Below, piece after piece: positions 16,866 through 24,716 of a stretch of 64,000 nucleotides of DNA. Origin of the DNA: Sphingobacterium spiritivorum (GTDB taxonomy: Bacteria; Bacteroidota; Bacteroidia; Sphingobacteriales; Sphingobacteriaceae); assembly GCF_016725325.1 (NCBI RefSeq), contig NZ_CP068083.1:2170001-2234000 (forward strand). The letters run 5' to 3'. The translations under genes were made by a program, and so were the position numbers. Each line of letters opens with the position of its first letter. Position 1 is the first letter of the stretch. The notes below the pieces were generated by a model that did not search any database, was not told the DNA's origin, and was given only the letters and a program-made list of their open reading frames with translations.

Positions 16866-17909
16866 ATGTCCGGAATGAAATATATCTTGATTTACAGTTT
16901 GCTGAGTATATTGCTCGTTCTGGTAATGATCTTTTCTCTGGGTATGGGCTCTATACGTATTCCAAGTCAGGATGTAGTGGTGATTCTGTTACAGAAACTG
17001 CATATGTTTTCCGACATAACGATGGATGAACTGAATGCTAATGTTATTTATCAGATTCGTCTGCCGAGGATTTTGCTTGGCGTACTGGTAGGAGCGGCAT
17101 TAGGTGTCAGCGGAGCTGCTATACAGGGTGTATTCCGGAATCCGCTTGCCGAACCGGGTCTTATGGGAATTTCTACAGGAGCTTCATTATTTGCAGCCAT
17201 TGTCATTTCTTTTGAGGCAGCGCTTGCAGCAGCTGTATCTGCAGCATTCAATTCTTACATGCTGGCCTTTGCGGCTTTTGTGGGAGCTTCACTGGCGGTA
17301 TTCTTTGTGTACCGTATTTCTATAACGGATGGCAAACCTCATATTGCAACGATGTTGTTAGCCGGTATTGCTATTAATGCATTTGCAGGAGCTCTTACCG
17401 GATTGCTGAGTTATCTGGCTACGGAACAACAACTTCGTTCCATTACCTTTTGGTCACTGGGAAGTCTGGCCGGGGCCAACTGGGATACTATAAAAGTTTT
17501 ATTTCCATGTGTGCTGATTCCTATAATGGCGTTACCCTTCTTCGGGAAGAAGTTGAATGTATTTGCCTTGGGAGAGTCACAGGCAGAGATGATGGGTGTC
17601 AATACCGGAAAGCTAAAGATACTGGTGATTACGTTCTCTACATTGGCTGTAGGAGCTGCGGTTGCTTTTTCGGGAGTTATCAGTTTTGTAGGGCTGCTGG
17701 TGCCGCATGCCATACGTCTGGTAGGAGGAGTGGACAATCGGTATGTGCTGGTCGCTTCGGCACTGGCCGGAGCACTCGTTCTTACCTTGTCAGATCTGGT
17801 ATCACGTACCGTTATTCAGCCGCTAGAACTTCCTATCGGGGTAATTACGGCACTGCTGGGTACACCTGTGTTTTTATATATATTGATTAGGGATAAAAGT
17901 AAAATGTAA
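16866..17909 (+). CDS. hmuU: HmuU heme ABC transporter permease (FecCD family)
   Basis: A 347-residue inner-membrane permease with about ten hydrophobic segments. GVSGAAIQGVFRNPLAEPGLMGIS and the C-terminal VSFVGLLVPHAIRL stretch (here ISFVGLLVPHAIRLVGG) are FecCD hallmarks, the latter contacting the ATPase. The frame is open from 16785, but ATG 16866 lies directly after the hmuT stop and gives the normal family N-terminus; MSGMK offers a second ATG at 16875. It carries heme from HmuT into the cytoplasm. Confidence 0.92.
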   Translation: MSGMKYILIYSLLSILLVLVMIFSLGMGSIRIPSQDVVVILLQKLHMFSDITMDELNANVIYQIRLPRILLGVLVGAALGVSGAAIQGVFRNPLAEPGLMGISTGASLFAAIVISFEAALAAAVSAAFNSYMLAFAAFVGASLAVFFVYRISITDGKPHIATMLLAGIAINAFAGALTGLLSYLATEQQLRSITFWSLGSLAGANWDTIKVLFPCVLIPIMALPFFGKKLNVFALGESQAEMMGVNTGKLKILVITFSTLAVGAAVAFSGVISFVGLLVPHAIRLVGGVDNRYVLVASALAGALVLTLSDLVSRTVIQPLELPIGVITALLGTPVFLYILIRDKSKM

Positions 17910-17911
17910 TT

Positions 17912-19753
17912 ATGATGATGTTGCAGGCACATTCTTTATCTTATCAGGTCAAAGGAAGAACCATTGTCAGAGATGTTGATTTCTCGGTTTCTGAAGGCGA
18001 GTTCTTAGCGATTATCGGATCAAATGGAGCAGGGAAGACATCTTTGCTTCGTCTCATTGCCGGTGATCTGAAACCTTCGGATGGCGAACTGTTATTCAAA
18101 GGCAAGCCGGTAAAGAATTATAAACTAAAGGAGCTGGCATTACACCGGGCATTGCTTCACCAATCGAATGCAATGAGTATGCCCTTTACTGTTGAAGAGA
18201 TTGTAAGAATGGGGCGTTATCACCTTTCAACGTCAGTGGAACAACACGAAATAGCGGTGGCGGAGACCATGAAAATATGTGCTGTAGATCATCTTTCCGA
18301 TCGTAAGATCCAACAATTATCCGGAGGGGAGCAGCAACGTGTACATCTGGCGCGTGTATTAGCGCAGGTATGGGATCAAAAGAATGTATTGTTGTTATTG
18401 GATGAACCCATCAGCAGTATGGATATGCAGTTCCAGCATAAAACACTGGCCATTGCAAAGGCTCTGACGAAAGTGGGTTTTACGGTTGTAGCTATTCTGC
18501 ATGAACTTAATCTGGTCGCGCAATATGCAGACCGGGTACTGATGATGAAATCCGGCCGCAAATGGTGGGACGGGGCGCCAATGGAAGTCCTTACTCCGCA
18601 AAATATATTTACCATATTTGGGGTACATTCTCAGGTTTCTATTATTCCTGAAACACTGACACCACGTATAGATCCGATGACAGTTGAATTTACAGCGACA
18701 ACATTCAATTCAAATTATAAACACTATCAACATATGGAACTTAAATTAAAATACGAAGCATATAAAAAAGAAAATCCTAAGGCACGGATTTACGATTGTG
18801 CCAAAGCTTTGCAGGTTAGTGAAATGCAATTACTGCTGACTCAGCTTTCTGACGATGTTGTTTTGCTACAGCCCGAAATGATTTCCATTCTGCAGGAAAT
18901 AAATCAGCTCGGCTATGTAATGGCCTTGACCCGTAATGAAAGCTGTGTGCACGAACGCAAAGGTGTATATCCCGTGCCTACAGTTACTGATCATGTGTTG
19001 CTGTTCAATGATGAAGATATAGATCTGCGTATCTTTCTGAGCCAATGGCACTATGCATTTGCGGTTCGGATGGGTCCGCTTTACGGTTTACAGTTTTTTG
19101 ATCAGAACGGAACTGCTGTACACAAAATTTATCTGACGGAGGAGAGCGACCATAAAGCCTATCACCGTCTTGTCGGCAGATTTAAAGCTGCAGATCAAAA
19201 CTATTTTACATTGGAATCAGAAAAAGAATATGTAGATGTTCATATTCCGGATAGCGAAGTGGATGTGACAGGTTTTCAAAAAGACTGGTTAGCGATGAAA
19301 GACAGTCATGAATTTTTTGGAATATTAAGAAAATACAATCTCAAACGTACGCAGGCGTTGCGACTGGCTCCGGAAGGAAGAACTAAGCAAATAGAAGTGG
19401 AATCTTTGACTGAACGTATAGAATCTGCCAGTTCCTTACAGGTGCCATTAATGATTTTTGTTGCCAATAAAGGTTGTATTCAGATCCATACAGGACAGGT
19501 AGACAAGGTAGCAAAGATGGCAAACTGGTTTAATGTGCTCGATCCCAAGTTTAATCTTCATCTGAATATGGATCAGATCAAAGAGGTCTGGATCGTAAGC
19601 AAACCTTCCACAGACGGAGATGTACATGCGCTCGAGGCCTATGACAGTCACGGAGAACTGATTGTTCAGATTTTCGGAAAACGTAAGCCTGGTGTAGAAG
19701 AATTGCAGTCCTGGCGGGATCTGGTAGCTGTCAGAGAGGGAAGTGCGTATTAG
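17912..19753 (+). CDS. hmuV: HmuV-HmuS fusion: heme ABC ATPase joined to hemin-degrading protein
   Basis: A 613-residue protein made of two usually separate proteins. Residues 1-260 are the importer ATPase: Walker A GSNGAGKTS at 36-44, signature LSGGEQQR at 136-143, Walker B LLLLDEP at 159-165, switch His at 197 (ILHE). From about Met275 it is HmuS/HemS: VMALTRNESCVHERKGVY at 336-353 and AVHKIY at 402-407, whose His404 corresponds to the heme ligand of HemS, followed by a second half-repeat. The frame is unbroken across the junction. ATG 18734 could still start a separate HmuS. Fusion would place heme degradation or binding at the importer's cytoplasmic mouth. Starts 3 bases after hmuU; its stop overlaps the convergent AraC gene. 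Confidence 0.92.
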   Translation: MMMLQAHSLSYQVKGRTIVRDVDFSVSEGEFLAIIGSNGAGKTSLLRLIAGDLKPSDGELLFKGKPVKNYKLKELALHRALLHQSNAMSMPFTVEEIVRMGRYHLSTSVEQHEIAVAETMKICAVDHLSDRKIQQLSGGEQQRVHLARVLAQVWDQKNVLLLLDEPISSMDMQFQHKTLAIAKALTKVGFTVVAILHELNLVAQYADRVLMMKSGRKWWDGAPMEVLTPQNIFTIFGVHSQVSIIPETLTPRIDPMTVEFTATTFNSNYKHYQHMELKLKYEAYKKENPKARIYDCAKALQVSEMQLLLTQLSDDVVLLQPEMISILQEINQLGYVMALTRNESCVHERKGVYPVPTVTDHVLLFNDEDIDLRIFLSQWHYAFAVRMGPLYGLQFFDQNGTAVHKIYLTEESDHKAYHRLVGRFKAADQNYFTLESEKEYVDVHIPDSEVDVTGFQKDWLAMKDSHEFFGILRKYNLKRTQALRLAPEGRTKQIEVESLTERIESASSLQVPLMIFVANKGCIQIHTGQVDKVAKMANWFNVLDPKFNLHLNMDQIKEVWIVSKPSTDGDVHALEAYDSHGELIVQIFGKRKPGVEELQSWRDLVAVREGSAY

Positions 19754-20712
19754 CCTCTGATAAGTTCACTCGGAAGAATTCCGTAATATTTTTTGAAAGC
19801 ATGTGTGAAGCTGGCCTGGTGTTTAAAACCTACCTTTATCCCGACTTCATACATGTTTTTTTGTTCCTGTATAATTAAGCGTTTTGCCTCTTCCATACGG
19901 ATACGTGTAATGTAATTGTATATTGTCGTACCGAAATGCTGCTTAAAGCCGTTTCTTAGTTTAAACTCATTCAGCAGAACCAGTTTTGAAAGCTGCTTGT
20001 GTGTAGGCGGACTGACAAACTGATTTCTCAGTATACGCAGTACTTCTTCCAGTTTCTGGATATCTTCTGCCCGAAGGCTGTCATCCAGCTTTCCTCCCAC
20101 ATGATTGAACTGCTCAAACTGCAGCATGATCAGTTCCAGTACACGGGCATTGACAAAAATCTGCTTGAGCTCATTTTTGGTATTGGTGGTGCGCAGGTCT
20201 TCTATTATCTTGATCATCTCTGTGGTAGCAAAGAGATCGTCCTCTACGATAGAAGTAACTGTTTTACTTTTCATACGCTCTTTGAAAAGTGCATGTAAAG
20301 GACTTGGGATAGTGACCAGATTATTATAAAACTCCGGTGTCATGATCAGCAGAAAATAAAGGAATTGCTGTCCCGGCTCTACATCATGTTCTTCATACAG
20401 CGAGGGAATATAGCGGATATTATGCTTGCTGAAGGTATAACCTCTTCCAGAATCATTTTTAAAAAGAATAAACTGGCTGACAATAGCTTCGCTGTCGATT
20501 TCGGATACAATTTTACTCTGCTGCGCAAATCGCATATCGGCCTGCAGGATAAAGATTCCACGGCTTAAGATCTGATACGTAGAGATATCAATCGGAAATT
20601 TGTTGATGGCGATGTGTTTCTCCGAAATTGCTGTCTGTGCATGCGGGTGCTCAGGCAGTTCTTCCCAGAATAACCATTCGTTATGATCCTTTATTTTAGC
20701 CTTGATAACCAT
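19750..20712 (-). CDS. AraC-family transcriptional regulator of the heme island
   Basis: A 320-residue regulator. The C-terminal 95 residues are a double helix-turn-helix: FKLRNGFKQHFGTTIYNYI, then EVGIKVGFKHQASFTHAFKK and YYGILPSEL. The N-terminal 200 residues are unlike the sugar-binding AraC cupin and match the sensory part of PchR-like siderophore regulators only loosely, so the signal (heme, siderophore or other) is unknown. ATG at 20712. It is convergent with the HmuV-HmuS gene, overlapping by 4 bases. Its own promoter carries a candidate iron box, so iron status probably controls it. Confidence 0.88.
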   Translation of the reverse strand: MVIKAKIKDHNEWLFWEELPEHPHAQTAISEKHIAINKFPIDISTYQILSRGIFILQADMRFAQQSKIVSEIDSEAIVSQFILFKNDSGRGYTFSKHNIRYIPSLYEEHDVEPGQQFLYFLLIMTPEFYNNLVTIPSPLHALFKERMKSKTVTSIVEDDLFATTEMIKIIEDLRTTNTKNELKQIFVNARVLELIMLQFEQFNHVGGKLDDSLRAEDIQKLEEVLRILRNQFVSPPTHKQLSKLVLLNEFKLRNGFKQHFGTTIYNYITRIRMEEAKRLIIQEQKNMYEVGIKVGFKHQASFTHAFKKYYGILPSELIRG

Positions 20713-20721
20713 CCTTATCTA

Positions 20722-20753
20722 CAAATATAATCTATTTGTATTTATTCTAAATA
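20722..20753 (-). promoter_or_regulatory. AraC-regulator promoter: -7 box plus candidate iron box
   Basis: On the minus strand TATATTTG (20722-20729) is an exact -7 element. A TATTT-N11-AAATA box occupies 20733-20753, ending 3 bases upstream of the -7 box. The FecI-type sigma gene at 51.7 kb shows the same box, same -7 sequence and the same 3-base gap. Confidence 0.6.
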
Positions 20754-20774
20754 GATCCTGCTGTTAAAACTTTG

Positions 20775-21101
20775 TTACTTGAGCTTTTCGTTATTTTTAT
20801 GTCGGTCAGCGTCCCGTATAGATTTCTTCTCCAGATTCTTTTGCAGTGCATCCGTCAGATCTATTCCTGTCTGATTTGCTAGACACATAAGCACAAACAG
20901 GACATCAGCCATTTCGTCCGCCAGATTCACTTCTTTATCCGACTTTTTAAAAGACTGCTCTCCATATTGTCTGGCCATAATCCGGGCCACTTCACCCACT
21001 TCTTCCATCAGCATGGCTGTATTCGTCAGTTCGTTAAAATAACGTATTCCTGTAGTATTGATCCATTGATCAATGGTCTCCTGTGCTTCTTTGATCGTCA
21101 T
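20775..21101 (-). CDS. MazG-like nucleotide pyrophosphohydrolase
   Basis: A 108-residue single-domain MazG-type protein. The metal-binding helices are present: MEEVGEVAR near 32-40 and DEMADVLF near 62-69, giving the EExxE and ExxD pattern that holds magnesium for hydrolysis of NTPs to NMP and pyrophosphate. Such proteins clear abnormal nucleotides. Its first 32 bases overlap the end of the alpha/beta hydrolase gene in another frame, so the two are translationally coupled. Confidence 0.88.
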   Translation of the reverse strand: MTIKEAQETIDQWINTTGIRYFNELTNTAMLMEEVGEVARIMARQYGEQSFKKSDKEVNLADEMADVLFVLMCLANQTGIDLTDALQKNLEKKSIRDADRHKNNEKLK

Positions 21102-22161
21102 GATTGTGTTGATTTAAAAATTCAATAATATCCTTTGTAAACAGTTCTGGTTGTTCAAAATGAATATTGTGTTCAATGTCCGGATATCTTTTATGCGTAA
21201 CCCAGGGCTTGAACTGTTTCGTAAATATACGGTTCTCTTCGTCGAATGGTAATGGATCAGCCTCCGAATAGGCTTCCATAAGTAATATCGGAATACACAG
21301 GTTACGATAGATAATCAGCGGATCTATAGACGTTATAGAACGGGCAAACATGGGGCTTTTGCTTGGTCGAAGTACTGTGTTTTTGAAATCTTCCGCTGTG
21401 GAAAGCCCAAGAAAGGGTTCCAGATCTTTATAAATGATCCACTTGCCTTGTTTATTCTTTGAAATCCACGACAGGAGTTCAAATTGTGAGGACTGATCTG
21501 TTGAATCTTTTAAAAAATCAAAAGCAGCCTGTTGGGATTCAAATTCCTGAAGGTAAGGGTTGTTTTGTGGAGAAATAGCGGTCTGTTTTTGAATAAGACT
21601 GTCTAATGCAGTATCATTAAGTTTATGGAAGTAACTGTTAAATGCTACAGTACCTCCTTCTTCCAAAATAAGTCCGCGGACGCTGGAAGGATAGCTATCA
21701 TAAAAGGCTGTGGCTATATAAGCTCCTCTGGAAAATCCACCGATATAAGCTTTTGAAATGTTTAGTTTATCCAAAAGAAAATGTACATCATCTGCCGCAT
21801 GATAAAGGGATACTTCATGTGCCGGAATCGGAGTCTGTCCGTGTCCGTAATAATCGATCGCAATCACAAAATATCCTGCATCTGCCAGCTGAGGGGCGAT
21901 AGACATCAGCTCATATGCATTTGTCAGACTTCCGTGCAGCCACACAACTGCAGGGTGCTTACTGTTACCCCAGCTGAGATAATGAAGACGTACATTTGGA
22001 GTTTGTATATAATTACCGTGTTCAGCTTCGTAAGTTGTATAAAGTTGCTGTGCCTGACTAAATGAGTTCATGCTGGCCTGTTTCTGAGCTGTGGCAGCCA
22101 AGTGAACACATAGCAACGCTATGATCAAAAGTAAAGGTTTCAGACAGATAGGATACGCCAT
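21070..22161 (-). CDS. Exported alpha/beta hydrolase
   Basis: A 363-residue alpha/beta-hydrolase with a signal peptide (MAYPICLKPLLLIIALLCVH, cleavage near ATAQ). VWLHGSLTNAYEL is the oxyanion loop, IGGFSRGAYIA the nucleophile elbow (GFSRG, Ser near 144), and IEHNIHFEQ near 340 supplies the catalytic His. The substrate is not evident. ATG at 22161 shares one base with the dtd stop region, and the 3' end overlaps the MazG gene by 32 bases, forming dtd-hydrolase-mazG. Confidence 0.85.
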   Translation of the reverse strand: MAYPICLKPLLLIIALLCVHLAATAQKQASMNSFSQAQQLYTTYEAEHGNYIQTPNVRLHYLSWGNSKHPAVVWLHGSLTNAYELMSIAPQLADAGYFVIAIDYYGHGQTPIPAHEVSLYHAADDVHFLLDKLNISKAYIGGFSRGAYIATAFYDSYPSSVRGLILEEGGTVAFNSYFHKLNDTALDSLIQKQTAISPQNNPYLQEFESQQAAFDFLKDSTDQSSQFELLSWISKNKQGKWIIYKDLEPFLGLSTAEDFKNTVLRPSKSPMFARSITSIDPLIIYRNLCIPILLMEAYSEADPLPFDEENRIFTKQFKPWVTHKRYPDIEHNIHFEQPELFTKDIIEFLNQHNHDDQRSTGDH

Positions 22162-22619
22162 CAGAAATTATCTTTATCCTGTGTATTCATAATGATCGTG
22201 ACAGGACCGTCATTCCGAAGATCAATTTTCATATCCGCACCAAAAATACCACACTGTACTTCTTTACCTAACAGTTGAGATAGACAGGCCGACATGGCTT
22301 CATACATCGGAATAGCTTTCTCCGGACGTGCGGCACGGATATAGGATGGCCTGTTGCCTTTTTTAGTCTGTGCAAATAAAGTAAATTGGGAGATAAGTAA
22401 TATATTACCATCAATATCCTGGACGGATTTATTCATAAGTCCGTTTTCATCTGAGAAGATGCGTAAGTTGACAAATTTTTGAGCCATCCATTTCATATCT
22501 TCTTCCGTATCTGCATCTTCGATACCAATCAGGATCAGCAGACCCTGATTAATTTTTCCGGTGATGACATCTTCTACTGTACATGATGCCTGTGTTACAC
22601 GTTGTATTACTGCTCGCAT
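22161..22619 (-). CDS. dtd: D-aminoacyl-tRNA deacylase
   Basis: A 152-residue cytoplasmic enzyme that removes D-amino acids (notably D-Tyr) from tRNA. MRAVIQRVTQASCTV is the usual N-terminus, SQFTLFAQTKKGNRPS carries the SQFTL motif, and NDGPVTI is the cis-Pro GPVT motif of the active site. Normal length. First gene of a three-gene minus-strand group with overlapping ends. Confidence 0.97.
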   Translation of the reverse strand: MRAVIQRVTQASCTVEDVITGKINQGLLILIGIEDADTEEDMKWMAQKFVNLRIFSDENGLMNKSVQDIDGNILLISQFTLFAQTKKGNRPSYIRAARPEKAIPMYEAMSACLSQLLGKEVQCGIFGADMKIDLRNDGPVTIIMNTQDKDNF

Positions 22620-22701
22620 CCTGCAATATTAATAAAAATCATAAGACAAGCATTCAAAAGAGAGACGGGATATGCTGTGTTTTTAAACAAAATCCGGCTA
22701 C

Positions 22702-23364
22702 TCAGGGAATCTGATTGTATTTACCTTCCAGTTTCCAGAAGTCACCGAGCTGGTCGATAGAAACCGGTTGGGATTTCCATTCATTGAGGACAAGAGATAT
22801 CTCCGTTCCGTTTTGTTGGAATTTACCAATAAAAAAATCTTCTTTGCTAAAGTATAAACCAAATTTATCTGTCAGCGTATGCAGATTGTCAACCTGCAAC
22901 ATGCCGAAGAACAGAATGTTGTTTTCTTCATTATTAGCCTCTATATGTTTGGGTATAAAGTGACTGTTTTCTACAGCAAGATAATTCTCCTGTCCATATA
23001 AGGGAAAGAAAATTTTAGGAATACTTTCGAGGTTATCGTATAATTCTTTAGCCAGAAATACACGTTCACGGGAAAGGAAAGGAATGCCTGCTAAATTTTT
23101 TGGTGGAGCAATGGAAGTATTGGCCTCAAAATAGTCGTTGAAATTGAGAATTTCATTTACAGATAGCTTTTTGTCGATCAGATTGCTCAATGGTATGCTA
23201 AAATAATTTGCAATTTTAAGCGCAATATCTATTTTTGGTTCAGCACGCATTTCTTCATACGAGGAAATGTTACCTCTTGTTAAGTTAAACAATTCTGCAA
23301 AAGCCTGCTGACTGAGGCCTTTTACGTTTCTTAACTTTTTAATATTATAACCTATATTCGACAT
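22702..23364 (-). CDS. XRE-family regulator divergent from the PspA-flotillin operon
   Basis: A 220-residue protein with an N-terminal Cro/C1 helix-turn-helix (residues 4-62: IKKLRNVKGLSQQAFAELFN, recognition helix around TRGNISSYE). The C-terminal 150 residues hold a beta-rich region that recalls, but does not clearly match, peptidase S24/LexA-like dimer domains; I see no Ser-Lys dyad I would trust. It is transcribed divergently from the YbjN-PspA operon, and two matched 17-bp sites lie between them, so it is the likely local regulator. Confidence 0.88.
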   Translation of the reverse strand: MSNIGYNIKKLRNVKGLSQQAFAELFNLTRGNISSYEEMRAEPKIDIALKIANYFSIPLSNLIDKKLSVNEILNFNDYFEANTSIAPPKNLAGIPFLSRERVFLAKELYDNLESIPKIFFPLYGQENYLAVENSHFIPKHIEANNEENNILFFGMLQVDNLHTLTDKFGLYFSKEDFFIGKFQQNGTEISLVLNEWKSQPVSIDQLGDFWKLEGKYNQIP

Positions 23365-23389
23365 TTTTTGAAAAAATATGTAAAATTAA

Positions 23390-23438
23390 TTTGCAAAATA
23401 TTTTTGCATTATTTAACTTTATGCAAACAATATGTGCA
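23390..23438 (+). promoter_or_regulatory. Promoter of PspA-flotillin operon with two operator candidates
   Basis: TTTG at 23390-23393, a 20-base spacer and TAACTTTA at 23414-23421 form a plausible promoter (one -7 mismatch). Two 17-bp sites of the form TGCAAA-N7-TGCA lie at 23392-23408 and 23422-23438. The first covers the -33 element and the second the transcription start; their centres are 30 bp apart, about three helix turns, as expected for two repressor dimers on one face. Confidence 0.6.
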
Positions 23439-23456
23439 ATATATAAAAAATAAATT

Positions 23457-23846
23457 ATGAGCTTCTCAAAAATTGAAAAATATATCACAGAAACAGGGTA
23501 TAAGATTGTTCATAAAAATGAAGATGAAGGAGTCTTTGTTATCGAGAATGAATTGGATGGGATTCGCAATTTAATTGTAGGAGTAGCTATGCCGATAATC
23601 ATTTTTGAACAATACCTGTTTACAATTCGAAATGAGAGTCTGGAGATGTTTAAAGAGTTGCTTGTTAAGAATCGTGATATTATTCACGGAGGGTTTGCGC
23701 TGACAGAGGATGGTGAAAAAGTGATTTATCGCTATACTCTGCAGATTCATAATCTGGATCTCAATGAATTTCAGGCTGCATTGAGTTCCCTGAGTCTGTT
23801 GATGAGTGAATACAAAGAACAGTTAATTAGTTTTTCAAAACATTAA
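23457..23846 (+). CDS. YbjN-like small protein, first gene of the membrane-stress operon
   Basis: A 129-residue soluble protein without signal or membrane segment. Its alternating alpha-beta layout with a long C-terminal helix (LDLNEFQAALSSLSLLMSEY) fits the YbjN / type-III-chaperone-like fold. Proteins of this kind often accompany PspA-flotillin operons. It ends 4 bases before pspA, so they are co-translated. Function is not known; an adaptor or chaperone role is only a guess. Confidence 0.75.
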   Translation: MSFSKIEKYITETGYKIVHKNEDEGVFVIENELDGIRNLIVGVAMPIIIFEQYLFTIRNESLEMFKELLVKNRDIIHGGFALTEDGEKVIYRYTLQIHNLDLNEFQAALSSLSLLMSEYKEQLISFSKH

Positions 23847-23850
23847 GATA

Positions 23851-24564
23851 ATGAATATTTTTAAGAGAATTTTCCGGATAGGACAGGCAGAAATCCATTC
23901 GGTAGTAGAGAAGATGGAAGATCCCATCAAAATGACGGAACAAGGTATCCGTGAAATGAAAGATGATCTGGCGCAGGCTTTGGAGGCATATGCCAAAGTA
24001 AAAGCACTGGCTATCCGTACAGAGAATAATACGGATAAGAAACGTGCGGAATCTGCAGAATTTGAGCAGAAGGCAATTTTGCTGTTGCAAAAAAATCAAA
24101 AAGGAGAGCTTTCAGTTGAAAAAGCGGAGTCGCTCGCAAAAGAAGCTTTGTTATTGAAGAATCAATTGCTGGCGGAAGTGCGGGAGCTGGAAAAACAGAC
24201 CGTTATTCACAAAGCTTCTGCTGAAGAAATTCAGAAAAATGTAGATATCCTGAAGTTCAATATCTCTAAATGGGAAAATGAACTGACAACACTCAAAGCG
24301 CGTGTGAAAGTGTCCGCAGCCACTAAGATGGTAAATAAGCAGTTGGCAAATATTGATTCCAACAGTACCATCAGTATGCTGGAGCGGATGAAAGAAAAGG
24401 TGGAAGAAGATGAAGCGCTGAGCCAGGCATACGGAGAGATTGCCAAAGGCAATAAAACTGCCCGTGAAGAGATAGACGAAGCAATTGGTGGTCCTGAATC
24501 AGTTAGTAATGAACTGGAAGAACTGAAACGACAGTTGGGGATTACACCGGATAATCCGGCATAA
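23851..24564 (+). CDS. pspA: PspA/IM30 family membrane-remodelling protein
   Basis: A 237-residue, mostly coiled-coil PspA-type protein (ESCRT-III relative) that binds stressed membranes from the cytoplasmic side. MNIFKRIFRIGQAEIHSVVEKMEDP is the amphipathic N-terminal helix and linker; EQGIREMKDDLAQALEAYAKVKA and the long Glu/Lys/Ala heptads up to about 200 form the hairpin. The tail (ELKRQLGITPDNPA) is typical. Slightly longer than E. coli PspA. It lies in an operon with YqiJ-like, flotillin and AAA+ genes rather than with pspBC. Confidence 0.93.
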   Translation: MNIFKRIFRIGQAEIHSVVEKMEDPIKMTEQGIREMKDDLAQALEAYAKVKALAIRTENNTDKKRAESAEFEQKAILLLQKNQKGELSVEKAESLAKEALLLKNQLLAEVRELEKQTVIHKASAEEIQKNVDILKFNISKWENELTTLKARVKVSAATKMVNKQLANIDSNSTISMLERMKEKVEEDEALSQAYGEIAKGNKTAREEIDEAIGGPESVSNELEELKRQLGITPDNPA

Positions 24565-24590
24565 TCTACGGATGGCGTCTGCTTTCGTTC

Positions 24591-24686
24591 TTTCCAAAAA
24601 GATGAAGTAAAACCGGAATAGCGTATCCTCCGGAGAGGTGCGATCTGCCGGGATAATGTTTTGAAGGTTTTACTGTCTTTTGGAAA
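24591..24686 (+). other. Long imperfect hairpin between pspA and the OB-fold gene
   Basis: TTTCCAAAA (24591-24599) pairs with TTTTGGAAA (24678-24686) and AGTAAAACC (24606-24614) with GGTTTTACT (24666-24674), giving about 18 pairs with small bulges. The loop contains a second weaker stem (TATCCTCCGG with CCGGGATA). It could stabilise or process the mRNA between pspA and downstream genes. Confidence 0.55.
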
Positions 24687-24716
24687 CTGTGTTAGTGCAA
24701 GATTAATTATAAAACG

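Noticed and set aside
17450-17890. A 146-codon plus-strand open frame inside hmuU
   Set aside because: Lies in another frame of a well-supported permease, Cys/Tyr/Gly-rich and without family features.
17912-19753. Possible frameshift or assembly error joining hmuV and hmuS
   Set aside because: The frame is continuous, codon use is unchanged across the junction and a plausible linker (about 260-275) is present; I treat it as a real fusion, though resequencing would settle it.
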